From assembly GCF_004210735.1 (NCBI RefSeq), contig NZ_SDZL01000004.1:1-64000 (forward strand): a stretch of DNA of 64,000 bases, in the 5' to 3' direction. The position numbers and the translations under genes are program-made. Positions within the stretch are counted from its first letter, which is position 1. Every line of letters begins with the position of its first letter. Positions 42,933 to 51,408 of this stretch are shown in pieces. The DNA comes from Brevundimonas sp. GTDB lineage: Bacteria > Pseudomonadota > Alphaproteobacteria > Caulobacterales > Caulobacteraceae. The notes beneath the pieces were generated by a model. The model did no database searches, was not told where the DNA came from, and was given only the letters and a program-made list of their open reading frames with translations.

Positions 42933-45900
42933 ATGAGCAAGGCGTTCAAGTTCAATCCAGGGTTTCTCACCGACGAGGAGGCGGTCGCCAACTTCGTCGT
43001 CCGAAGGCGTCAACTCGATACGGTGTTGAGCGTGTTCGAGAGCTCGCCCGGAGGATCGACGGCCCGCGTGTTAGTTTTGGCTCCCCGGGGAGCGGGCAAG
43101 ACGACCCTGTGTCGCCGAGTCTTGGCGGAAAGCCGGGGTGAGGGCCGTTTGAGCCAAGATTGGCACGCCATCTTCCTTGGGGAGGAAAGCTACGTCGTCA
43201 CGACCCCCGGCGAGTTCTTCTTAGAGTGTCTGTTTCATCTACGCGACCAGACGCCCGGGGCAGTGCCCGAGGCGCGTTATCAGGCGGCAGTGGCGGCTTC
43301 AGGCGAAGACGAACTGATCGAGACCACCCTGTCCGCGCTGCGGGACTTTGTCCTCACACGAAGGCAACGCCTTCTGATCATCGTCGAAAACTTCCACATT
43401 ATCCTGCACGATCAGATCGGGCCCGACGCCGCCCGTCTTCTAACCCTGCTGTCAGACGCCACCCTGTTCGGCGTCTTAGCGACGTCGGTGGCGCAGGGGC
43501 GGATCGATGATGAGGACCCGGACGTCATTCCGGCCGACTACGTGCGGGTTCATCTGGAGCCGTTGACGCTTGAGGAATGCCATACGCTCTGGGAGGCCAT
43601 CACAGGCCAGTCGGTCCGGCGGGAGCGGATCAGGCCGTTGGAAATCCTGACCGGCGGAAGTCCGCGACTCCTGCATATCTTGGCAGAGTTCATGCGGACG
43701 CCGTCCCTGCAAGATCTGATGGCCAATCTGAACCAGCTGATCGACCAGAACACCGAGTATTTCAAAAGTCAGCTCGATGCGCTTCCGCCGATGGAGCGCA
43801 AGGTGTTCGCAGCCCTGCTGGACGCCTGGGATCCTCAGTCCGCCAAACAGATCGCTGAACAAGCCCGAGTGAACACCAACACCGCCTCGACCATGCTGGG
43901 CCGTCTCAGCGACAGAGGTGCCGTGATCAGAGGGCCTGCCGAGGGACGCGCGACGATCTATTACGCCGCTGAGCGTCTATTCAATATCTACTACCTGATG
44001 CGGCGACGCAGCCATCCGTCCAATCGTGTGCGCGCGCTCGTGTCATTCATGACCGGTTACTACGATCAAGACGAACTGGTGAAGACCACAGCCCTGCTGG
44101 TGCGCGAAGCGTGTGCGATCGCGCCCGAACTGCGCGGCGATTATCATTCGACCTTCGATGCCATTCTGAGCAGAGCCGAGGAGGGCGTTCGCAAGCAGAT
44201 CCTGGAGCAGACGCCGAAGGAGTTCATCCGAGTGTTTCGCAGGGATCGATCCTTGTTGCGTATGGAGGACCCCGACTTATTCGGCAGCGCCGCATCGACG
44301 GATGAAGACGCTGAGATCGCGACGCGGACGGATGAATTTGAAGCGGCGGCCGATCTTGGAGATTTCGAGCAGGCGCTCTCCATCCTAGGCTCCATGCTGG
44401 ATCGGTGGCCTGAACTGCCTGGGGCCTGGCTCCGGCTCGCTCTAGTTCGTCAACGGCTCGATGATCATCAAGCTTCCATTGCACCGGCAGAGAAAGCGGT
44501 CGCGTTGGCGCCGGAGGATGCGTGGGCCAAGGCCGTGCTCGGACGAGCGTTCGTAGGCGTTGGGGATCGCCCGCGGGCGATCGACCTTTTCCAACAGGCC
44601 CTGCAACTGAATCCTGCTCAGGTCATGGCCGCTGTCGGGCTTGCCGAGCTGCGGGAAGAAGAGGGGGACGTGGATGCCGCGATCGCGATCTACGAGCGCG
44701 CGCGCGCCGTCGGCCCCATGCCCGACCTGCTGTGGTCGCGTTTCGGAATGCTGCTAGCCGAAGCCGGGCGAAACGATGAGGCGGAGGTGGTTCTCAAAGC
44801 GGCCTTGGCCGAGAGCGTTGAAAACTTTGATAGCCGCCGCATCCTCGTGGACATGCTAAACGATGCGGGGCGAACTGACGAAGCCGTCGATATCCTTAGA
44901 TCAGCGGCGGTCGAGCTCAACAATGCGATGGGTTGGGCTGATCTGGGTCTTTTCCTGAATACGCATGCCGATCGCGCGAATGAGGCCCAGGAGGCGCTTG
45001 AAGCCTCCATTTCCCATGGGATGCATCGTGCATTGCCATTCCGCGCCCTCGCACAACGGCTCATTTTGGCCGAAGCGTCCCCCGAGCAGCTCATGGCGCT
45101 GGCGGCGACCGCTGTGACCCAGATACAGAACAAGGCCGAGGCCCTGGATCTGGCGGGAGATTTGTACGCCTTCCTCGATGAGGAGGCCGAGGCAGAGAAC
45201 GCCTATCGCGCTTCGATCCATCATCAAGACAACGTCGGTGCTCGAGTAGGCCTAGCTCGCATTCTCGCCGGTCGTATCGAAACCCAATCGGAAGCCGAAG
45301 CAATCCTGCGTGAGGCGATCGCAGATCCTCAGCGGCGCGGCGTTTGTGCGGCGTCACGAGAGTTGGCTGAACTGCTTGTTCATAAGGGTGATGAGGCGGG
45401 GGCTGAGCAGGTTGTGGATGACGCGTTGAAAATCAACGAAACCTGCGTCTGCTGCCTTTTGCTGCGAGGACAAATTTGTGCACGCAGAGGCGATGCAGAC
45501 GGGGCGACCAAGTCGTTCGACGCCGTGTTAAGGCTCGAAGACGAATCCGTAACGGCCTTGACGGGTCTCGCGCTCGTCGATCCGGCACAGGCTGAGCCGC
45601 TGCTGGCGCGTGCGATTGCGCTCGCGCCGGCCAATCCGCGCACATTGTTCGCGCGGGCGAAGCTCCTGAATCACGGCGCGCCTGAGGCGCAAATCTCTGA
45701 CTTGCGCGCAGCGGTCGATCAGGACGAAACCTTCCTGCCCGCGGTGTTAATGCTGGCTGTGCTTGAGGCGAGACGGGGTGAACTGTCGCTGGCGTTGGAA
45801 TGTCTGCGCCAGGCGCTGAATCGCCTTCCAGTGCAGCGGGAGTGGCTATCGGATTTCGTGGATACGGCAATGGCTGTCGCGCGCCTAACTGACATCGACG

Positions 45901-46043
45901 CTGTCTTGGCCCTGGTGCAGGAGCATGAGGCTGCTATCACCTTGGAGCCCTTGGTAGTCGCACTTCGACTGCAAAAGGGTGAGCAGCCGCGCGTGGCGAA
46001 AGAAGTCCTCGAAGTCGCCAAGGATATCGTCGGGAGGCACTAA
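42933..46043 (+). CDS. STAND-like ATPase with winged helix and TPR array
   Basis: Of 1036 residues, the NTPase has Walker A VLAPRGAGKTTLC near residue 50 and Walker B RLLIIVENFHIIL near 145. Next is a winged-helix segment (QIAEQARVNTNTASTMLGRL and DRGAVIRG, about 310-345). From about 450 to the end runs an array of TPR-like helices, for example YERARAVGPMPDLLWSRF and LALECLRQAL. This order matches STAND sensors, where the repeats detect a ligand. There is no N-terminal effector domain as in Avs proteins. GC is lower than in flanking genes. It shares operators with the divergent Pycsar operon, so a defence role is inferred. Confidence 0.72.
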   Translation: MSKAFKFNPGFLTDEEAVANFVVRRRQLDTVLSVFESSPGGSTARVLVLAPRGAGKTTLCRRVLAESRGEGRLSQDWHAIFLGEESYVVTTPGEFFLECLFHLRDQTPGAVPEARYQAAVAASGEDELIETTLSALRDFVLTRRQRLLIIVENFHIILHDQIGPDAARLLTLLSDATLFGVLATSVAQGRIDDEDPDVIPADYVRVHLEPLTLEECHTLWEAITGQSVRRERIRPLEILTGGSPRLLHILAEFMRTPSLQDLMANLNQLIDQNTEYFKSQLDALPPMERKVFAALLDAWDPQSAKQIAEQARVNTNTASTMLGRLSDRGAVIRGPAEGRATIYYAAERLFNIYYLMRRRSHPSNRVRALVSFMTGYYDQDELVKTTALLVREACAIAPELRGDYHSTFDAILSRAEEGVRKQILEQTPKEFIRVFRRDRSLLRMEDPDLFGSAASTDEDAEIATRTDEFEAAADLGDFEQALSILGSMLDRWPELPGAWLRLALVRQRLDDHQASIAPAEKAVALAPEDAWAKAVLGRAFVGVGDRPRAIDLFQQALQLNPAQVMAAVGLAELREEEGDVDAAIAIYERARAVGPMPDLLWSRFGMLLAEAGRNDEAEVVLKAALAESVENFDSRRILVDMLNDAGRTDEAVDILRSAAVELNNAMGWADLGLFLNTHADRANEAQEALEASISHGMHRALPFRALAQRLILAEASPEQLMALAATAVTQIQNKAEALDLAGDLYAFLDEEAEAENAYRASIHHQDNVGARVGLARILAGRIETQSEAEAILREAIADPQRRGVCAASRELAELLVHKGDEAGAEQVVDDALKINETCVCCLLLRGQICARRGDADGATKSFDAVLRLEDESVTALTGLALVDPAQAEPLLARAIALAPANPRTLFARAKLLNHGAPEAQISDLRAAVDQDETFLPAVLMLAVLEARRGELSLALECLRQALNRLPVQREWLSDFVDTAMAVARLTDIDAVLALVQEHEAAITLEPLVVALRLQKGEQPRVAKEVLEVAKDIVGRH

Positions 46044-46161
46044 TCGGTACCCCGGCCCTCAGGCCAGTCAGAATGCTCGCGAGGTGGGTAGGATGGCCGG
46101 CTAGGCGCTGAGAATGTCGGCTTTCTGCCGGTGTGCCAATGGCTTATGGCGCGTCTCTGAC

Positions 46162-46491
46162 CTATCGCCAGGCGTCGCGGTTGAAGCGGTAGTATCCGAC
46201 GAGGACGGCGCAAAATCCGGCCAACAGCAGGGCGAATGCCGCGTTCCAACGTATTCCACCTCCTAGGGCCGGCGGCACGAGTACAGAAGCTACGAGTGCG
46301 ATCACCATCAAGGTGATGAACGCGCCAATAGCTGCCCACTGCGGTTTGATAGAAGGGGCGGGCTCTTCTTCCGGCGGGGTTGGATCGCCGACGCGATTGG
46401 CCTCGGTTGCGTCTCTCAGTTGCTGGGCCAGGTCATCTTCGCTCGACGGCCCCGACGCTAGGGGTAATGGAATGACGTTATCGTCGCTCAT
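46162..46491 (-). CDS. Small membrane protein with two helices
   Basis: Of 109 residues, an acidic, Pro-rich cytoplasmic N-terminus (to about 50) is followed by two membrane helices (IGAFITLMVIALVASVLV and AAFALLLAGFCAVLVGYY) and a short basic end. It starts 1 nt after the stop of the XRE regulator gene, so it is the second gene of that operon. No family was recognised. Confidence 0.6.
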   Translation of the reverse strand: MSDDNVIPLPLASGPSSEDDLAQQLRDATEANRVGDPTPPEEEPAPSIKPQWAAIGAFITLMVIALVASVLVPPALGGGIRWNAAFALLLAGFCAVLVGYYRFNRDAWR

Positions 46492-46492
46492 T

Positions 46493-46945
46493 TCAGCGTC
46501 CTAATGGTCCAAGAATCTCGGCGAGCTGCGCGAGCGCGAACTCCTCCTTTGCCGGATCGCCCAAGTACATAATTCGAGCATAATCTAAGACCTGTTCCGG
46601 GCGGAGCGCCACTCGTGCGGACTTCGCGACCTTTGCGACCTGGATGCTCAGGTGTCGGAGCCGTTCCCAATCAATCGGATGGTCTCGAAGCTGGAAGCCG
46701 TCTCCCGGTCCCGCCAGAAGCCAGGATCCGTCAACACCAATGTCCTCGACGAGTTGGCCCAGCAGCCGCGCCGAGGGCTCGTTCCTTTCGTGCTCCCAAG
46801 ACAAATAGGTTTGCCGGGGAACGCCAAAACGCTCGGCGAAAGCAGACTGGGTAAGCCCTAAGTGGCGGCGTACTGCCGCCAGTCTGCGGCCGATGCCGGT
46901 GGCGAAGGGCTTGCCTGTTCTGACGGTATGAGAAACATTGCTCAT
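46493..46945 (-). CDS. XRE-family transcriptional regulator
   Basis: Of 150 residues, about 20-80 are an HTH_3 domain: RLAAVRRHLGLTQSAFAERF and GVPRQTYLSWEHERNEPS. The C-terminal part is helical without a known ligand domain. The start ATG at 46945 lies in a palindrome TATGAG-N8-CTCATA (46927-46946), a possible autoregulatory site. It is divergent from a Ner-like gene with only 24 bp between starts. It could control the transposition genes or the operators at 42823-42895. Confidence 0.8.
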   Translation of the reverse strand: MSNVSHTVRTGKPFATGIGRRLAAVRRHLGLTQSAFAERFGVPRQTYLSWEHERNEPSARLLGQLVEDIGVDGSWLLAGPGDGFQLRDHPIDWERLRHLSIQVAKVAKSARVALRPEQVLDYARIMYLGDPAKEEFALAQLAEILGPLGR

Positions 46946-46969
46946 ATATAGAACTCCGAGTCGAGCGCC

Positions 46970-47215
46970 ATGATAGACGACAAGCGCCACGCCCGCATCA
47001 AGTCCGCCTTGGGTCTCAAGGGGCTGACGCTTTCTGACATTGCGCGGTCGCTCGACGTCACGCCATCGACGGTTTCGATCGTGTCGCGCGGACACCGCCG
47101 CTCGCGGCGCATTGAACAGGCGATCGCTGATGCGCTCGGCTCGTCACCTGCTCAAATCTGGCCAAATCGATACCAGACAGGAGCCAGCAAGGAGGCGTCG
47201 ATGCCCGAGCCATAG
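46970..47215 (+). CDS. Ner-like HTH regulator
   Basis: This 81-residue protein is mostly one HTH domain: LKGLTLSDIARSLDVTPSTV and SIVSRGHRRSRRIEQAIA, then ALGSSPAQIWPNRY. This pattern matches the Nlp/Ner family, which in phage Mu and transposons represses transposase expression. It lies upstream of tnsA on the same strand and divergent from the XRE gene, a layout like a lysis-lysogeny-type switch. Confidence 0.8.
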   Translation: MIDDKRHARIKSALGLKGLTLSDIARSLDVTPSTVSIVSRGHRRSRRIEQAIADALGSSPAQIWPNRYQTGASKEASMPEP

Positions 47216-47243
47216 CCTTGCCTCAATAGGCCGAAAACGAAAA

Positions 47244-47269
47244 AGCCCGCGCTCTGCAAAGCGCGGGCT
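47244..47269 (+). terminator. Hairpin between ner-like gene and tnsA
   Basis: AGCCCGCGCT (47244-47253) pairs perfectly with AGCGCGGGCT (47260-47269) around a 6-nt loop. An A-run precedes it and CTTCG follows. On the plus strand it could end the ner-like transcript; on the minus strand the AAAA before the stem reads as a T-run. Confidence 0.55.
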
Positions 47270-47429
47270 CTTCGCGGGGCGGGCCCCGAAGTCGTTTCCT
47301 AGCGACCTGAAGAGTCTCCCCGAAAGCGATGATCGCGTCAAGCCGTCCTTCCCGGTTCACAGGGGAGGAATGCGACTGCGCGCCCATCAGGCCAGCCCCT
47401 TCGTCCTTCCCATATTCAGGAGCTCTCCC

Positions 47430-48272
47430 ATGTATCCGCACCCTCATGAAGGGGGCGGCGAGCGCGCCATGCCGGCCGTTCGCCACCCTAATCCCGCACA
47501 AAGCCTCCGATCCTCGCCGCCGGGCGTCTTAGACATCGTTCGCAGCTGCCTGGCCGGCGCTGGCCACAGCGAATACCGCACCGCCGGCCGCATCGTGATG
47601 ACCGAAAATGGTCGTCCGATCCGCAGCATCCTCACTGGCCGCCACCGCCGCGTGACCGGCAGCTACGCCAGCCGAAAAGCCGGCTGCGGGCAGGTGTTCG
47701 AGAGCATGAACGAATACGCCTTCTACCAGCTCTGCGAGGTGGACACGCGCGTGGTCGACTACCGGGCCCAGCCGTTTCGATTCGAGCTCGTGGTCGACGG
47801 GGTTCGGCGGATCTACATCCCCGATTGCGCGCGCATGCTCGACGACGGCGCGATCGAGATCGTGGAACTCAAGGGCGATGATCGCCAGCTTCGAGATCCT
47901 GACTACCGGTCCAAGCTCGAAGGCGCCGAGGCCCTTTGCTGCCTGCTAGGTTGGCGCTTCAAAATCATCACGCGTGATCGGCTCCTTGCCGATCCTGTGC
48001 TGCGCGCAAACGTGCTGATGGTCGAACAGGACCGCATGGCCCGTTTCGACGACACTCACGTCTACGCGGCGCTTGAGGCGATCGACGCCGGGGGAGGGGA
48101 GGCCTCCTTCGAAACCGTAGCCGACCAGGTCGCCGCCCACCCGCTGGGCGCGGCGCTGGTGCGGGCAATGATGGCCGCAAGGGTCGTTCAAATCGATCTC
48201 TCCCGTCCGCTGGGGCCGACCAGCACGGTCCGGCGAGTCGTCATCGCCGGAGGCGCGCCATGTCTTCTGTGA
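47430..48272 (+). CDS. tnsA: TnsA-like transposon endonuclease
   Basis: This 280-residue protein has a PD-(D/E)xK nuclease core matching TnsA: Glu95 in ESMNEYAFY, Asp132 in RIYIPDC, and Glu146-x-Lys148 in EIVELKGD. A C-terminal helical part follows (FETVADQVAAHPLGAALVRA). In Tn7-like elements TnsA cuts the 5' ends, giving cut-and-paste transposition with TnsB. CAGGAG precedes ATG 47430 by 8 nt; further upstream the frame is open but non-conserved. It overlaps tnsB by 13 bp. Confidence 0.83.
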   Translation: MYPHPHEGGGERAMPAVRHPNPAQSLRSSPPGVLDIVRSCLAGAGHSEYRTAGRIVMTENGRPIRSILTGRHRRVTGSYASRKAGCGQVFESMNEYAFYQLCEVDTRVVDYRAQPFRFELVVDGVRRIYIPDCARMLDDGAIEIVELKGDDRQLRDPDYRSKLEGAEALCCLLGWRFKIITRDRLLADPVLRANVLMVEQDRMARFDDTHVYAALEAIDAGGGEASFETVADQVAAHPLGAALVRAMMAARVVQIDLSRPLGPTSTVRRVVIAGGAPCLL

Positions 48273-50440
48273 TCACCTTCAAACCAGGGGAACGCTGGAG
48301 CTATCGTGGCGTGACGTTTAGCTTCGAGCGGGAACTCGGCGACGGCCTGCTCCTGTTTCAGAACGAGCGAACGCTTGCGCCTCTCCAGATCGAAACGGAG
48401 GGCGGGCGAGGCGCGCCAGATGTTAGGTGGGCCGTAGCCGCCTATGCCGCGGGGGACCTGAAGCGAGCGCCGGCTGTCAAGGGCAGCAGCGCCCGCCGCG
48501 TGGCGGCCGCTCGGGAGTATGACAGCACCACCATACGCAAGATGGACCCGGACGCCCGGCTGCGCCTTTTCGTGCTGCGCGGCATGGACGAACTTGGGCT
48601 CACCAGTCTCAGCGTCAAAGCCGTTGCGGCCGCGCTGGACCGCCTCTGGGCTACCAGCTCAGACGCGCTGACGACATCGGCCCCGCCTCCGGCCAGGACG
48701 GTGCTCCGCTGGCTTCAGGCCCGAGGAGAGGCGGGCGCAAGGCCAATGGCCCAGATGGTCTCCATGACGGGACGGGTGCCCAGACGCGGCCGTCTTCCTG
48801 AAGAGGTGCGGGCGCTGATGAAGCGGGGGGCGCTGCGGTACTGGTCCCAGCGCGAGCTCGACATCAAGGACGCCTACGCCCTGATGGCTATGAGGGTCAT
48901 GCGTCTCAGTCGATGGCGCGAGAGGGCCGGCCTAGGGGGTTTCACAATCCCGTCGCGGGAGACCTTCCGCCAGCAGGTGCTGGCGCTCGAATGTCGTGAG
49001 ACGGTAGCCGCCAAGTTCGGCTCCAAGCGTGCGGCCAATCGCTACAAGGCCGTGGAGGGGGGACTTTCCGCTCCCCGTATCCTGTCCCTCGGTCTGATGG
49101 ACGCGACGTCTTTCGACGCGATCGCTGCATTGGACGCGACCTGGATGCTGCCCATCGGCACGCCTTGGCTGGTCGTGGTGATGGACGTGAAGAGCCGCTG
49201 TATCGTCGGCTTCTTCCTCAGCTTTGAACCGCCATCGACCCTCGGCGTCATGGAGTGCCTGAAACGCGCCTGTACGCCGAAGATGTACTACGACGGCCAG
49301 GACGGCGCGACGGGCGGTCTCGTCAACGTCTTCGGTCGTTTCAACGAGATCGTGGTCGACAACGGCAAGGAGTTCGCGGGCCTCGCGTTTGAGGACGCCT
49401 TTGCGGACGCAGGCATGACGGTCCGCCTGGCGCCGGTGGCGTCTCCGCAGCACAAGGCGATGGTCGAACGCTTCTTCGGCACCCTGAATAGCCTGCTGAA
49501 CCACAAACTCCCCGGCGCCCGTCTGCCCGTGCCGGTAATGCGCGAGCTCGGCTACGATCCGCAGGCCAGCCAGTTGCTCACGGTCGAAGAGATCGAGGAG
49601 CTGATCTGGGAGGCCTTACGGCTCTATCACCTGGATGAGCACAGCGGCATCAAAGCCCCGCCGGCCTTGGTTTGGGCGCGAGACGTGGAAGCGTTCGGAA
49701 TCCCGGTCCACGACGACCTCCAGCAGTTCGACAAGATGATGGGCGCGGTGCGTGAGGGGCGCCGGCTCAGTCGTTCGGGCATCGAACTGCATACGCTTCA
49801 GTACCACGATCCAGTTGTCGTCTCCGCCTTGTTGTCTGAATTGGCCCCGCAAGACCCTCAGAGGGACCAGCGCCGATCCGGCTCCGCTACAGCCAAGGTC
49901 AAGGTAAAGTTCAACCCGGCGGATTTGGGTGAGATCCACGTCTGGCATCACATCCGGCGTCGGTATGTCACCCTGCCGTGCACGGAGCCCCAATACGCGC
50001 GGGGGCTTTCACTCTGGCACCACAACACGCTCAACGCCTGGGCAAGGCAGGCAGGCCTGGCCTTCTCCTCCCAGGCGGAGCGGCTCAAGGCGCGGGCGGA
50101 CCTCATCGCCAAGATCGAACGCTTGGCACCGGACGCCAAAATCCGCCAACGCCGGGCCCTCGCGCGGCTTTGGAAATCGCCTGCGATCCAGGATCGCCTG
50201 CACGGCGTGGTCGAACTTCAGTACGCACCCGCGCGCCATGACGGCCTGGCGCCGATCGTCCCGCAGATCGCCTTAGCTTCCGAGCGCCGCGACGGCGGGG
50301 CGATCTCGTCTCGTCCGGCCAGGGCCGGCAAACCCAAGAAGGCTCCGCCCCAGGCACCTCGCGCCAAACCGGTGACGCAGGAAGCGAAGTTTGAACCTGC
50401 GTCTAGCCAGCCATCGAGCCAATGGAAGACCTTTGAATGA
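48260..50440 (+). CDS. tnsB: TnsB/TniA-like DDE transposase
   Basis: This 726-residue transposase has an RNase-H-fold core with Asp281 (LMDATSFD), Asp367 (EIVVDNGKEF) and Glu403 (HKAMVERFFGTLN), giving the DD-35-E spacing of the Mu/TnsB group. N-terminal helical DNA-binding domains and a C-terminal Mu-type beta-barrel (VKFNPADLGEIHVWH) are present. The end of the protein is Lys/Pro/Ala-rich, the part that contacts TnsC in this family. It overlaps tnsA by 13 bp and tnsC by 4 bp (ATGA). Confidence 0.93.
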   Translation: MSSVITFKPGERWSYRGVTFSFERELGDGLLLFQNERTLAPLQIETEGGRGAPDVRWAVAAYAAGDLKRAPAVKGSSARRVAAAREYDSTTIRKMDPDARLRLFVLRGMDELGLTSLSVKAVAAALDRLWATSSDALTTSAPPPARTVLRWLQARGEAGARPMAQMVSMTGRVPRRGRLPEEVRALMKRGALRYWSQRELDIKDAYALMAMRVMRLSRWRERAGLGGFTIPSRETFRQQVLALECRETVAAKFGSKRAANRYKAVEGGLSAPRILSLGLMDATSFDAIAALDATWMLPIGTPWLVVVMDVKSRCIVGFFLSFEPPSTLGVMECLKRACTPKMYYDGQDGATGGLVNVFGRFNEIVVDNGKEFAGLAFEDAFADAGMTVRLAPVASPQHKAMVERFFGTLNSLLNHKLPGARLPVPVMRELGYDPQASQLLTVEEIEELIWEALRLYHLDEHSGIKAPPALVWARDVEAFGIPVHDDLQQFDKMMGAVREGRRLSRSGIELHTLQYHDPVVVSALLSELAPQDPQRDQRRSGSATAKVKVKFNPADLGEIHVWHHIRRRYVTLPCTEPQYARGLSLWHHNTLNAWARQAGLAFSSQAERLKARADLIAKIERLAPDAKIRQRRALARLWKSPAIQDRLHGVVELQYAPARHDGLAPIVPQIALASERRDGGAISSRPARAGKPKKAPPQAPRAKPVTQEAKFEPASSQPSSQWKTFE

Positions 50441-51408
50441 CCCATCCTTCCAAAACGATTTTCGCCTGCGAGCCGGCGACGGGAGATTTGCACGAACGGA
50501 CGTCATCTGAAGCCAATCGGGTGGTGGCCGAAAAGATTGGCCGGTTCCGGGAGATTTTCATCCCCTATCCTCGCCACATCGAGTTCCATTCGCGGTGCGA
50601 TTACTTGCGTCAGCTAGGTCGCGCCACGAGAGGTCAGGCGCAACGGGGGCTACGGGTGTTGGCGCCTTCCGGGTCTGGCAAGACCACGGCGGCCCTGGCC
50701 TTTGTGGAAGCGGTGAACAGGGAGCTCCCCCCGAAGTCGACAGACCGGCCGGTCGTACACGTATCGCTCAGCAGCGCCACGACGGTGAAGCGACTGTTCA
50801 GTTCGATCCTGCGAGCGTTCGGTGACGGGTTCGCGGAACGAGGAACCGAAGAGACGTTGCGACAGCGAGCGCTGACCTATTTCGGGCACGCCAACACCGA
50901 GCTGTTGATCATTGATGAGGTCCAGCACCTCAATTTCAGAAGCGGTCCCAAGTCCGATGTGACCGACAGCCTTAAAGCGCTGCTGGATGCCGGCGTAGTC
51001 CCTATCGTCTTCATGGGCACCGAGGAGGCGGAGGGCATGTTCACTCGAAACCTCCAGCTCAACGGCCGGCTGCTCCCGCCGTGTGACTACGACCCCCTCC
51101 GCTCTACCGTCGAGGAGGAAAGGCAGCTCTTTCGAGGGTATTGGGAACGCCTCGATCAGGAGATCGTAAGCCTTGGCCTTATGCCGGAGCCGACCGGCCT
51201 GCATCACGCTGAGGTCGTGGCGGCTCTTCACACCGTCACGAGCGGCGTGGTCGGTCGCATATCTCGCCTGACGGAGGCTGCCCTGGACATTGCGCTGCGC
51301 CGCGACGCCAGGCGGATCGAACTCTACGATCTGGCTCAAGCGACCGACAGATGGGCCCTGCCGCTGGAGTTCACATCCCGCAATCCTTTCAAAGGGATGC
51401 AGTTGTGA
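50437..51408 (+). CDS. tnsC: TnsC/TniB-like AAA+ ATPase
   Basis: This 323-residue transposition regulator links the target selector to the transposase. Walker A is VLAPSGSGKTTAAL with Lys82 and Walker B is LLIIDEVQHLN with Asp160-Glu161. DPLRSTVEEERQLFRGYW follows the sensor region. The size is close to TniB and shorter than Tn7 TnsC. It overlaps tnsB and tniQ by 4 bp each, so the four proteins are made together. Confidence 0.93.
   Translation: MTHPSKTIFACEPATGDLHERTSSEANRVVAEKIGRFREIFIPYPRHIEFHSRCDYLRQLGRATRGQAQRGLRVLAPSGSGKTTAALAFVEAVNRELPPKSTDRPVVHVSLSSATTVKRLFSSILRAFGDGFAERGTEETLRQRALTYFGHANTELLIIDEVQHLNFRSGPKSDVTDSLKALLDAGVVPIVFMGTEEAEGMFTRNLQLNGRLLPPCDYDPLRSTVEEERQLFRGYWERLDQEIVSLGLMPEPTGLHHAEVVAALHTVTSGVVGRISRLTEAALDIALRRDARRIELYDLAQATDRWALPLEFTSRNPFKGMQL

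Noticed and set aside
47216-47429. Upstream in-frame extension of tnsA
   Set aside because: Open but Arg/Ser/Pro-rich, crosses a hairpin at 47244-47269 and the Ner-like gene end; ATG 47430 with CAGGAG fits better.
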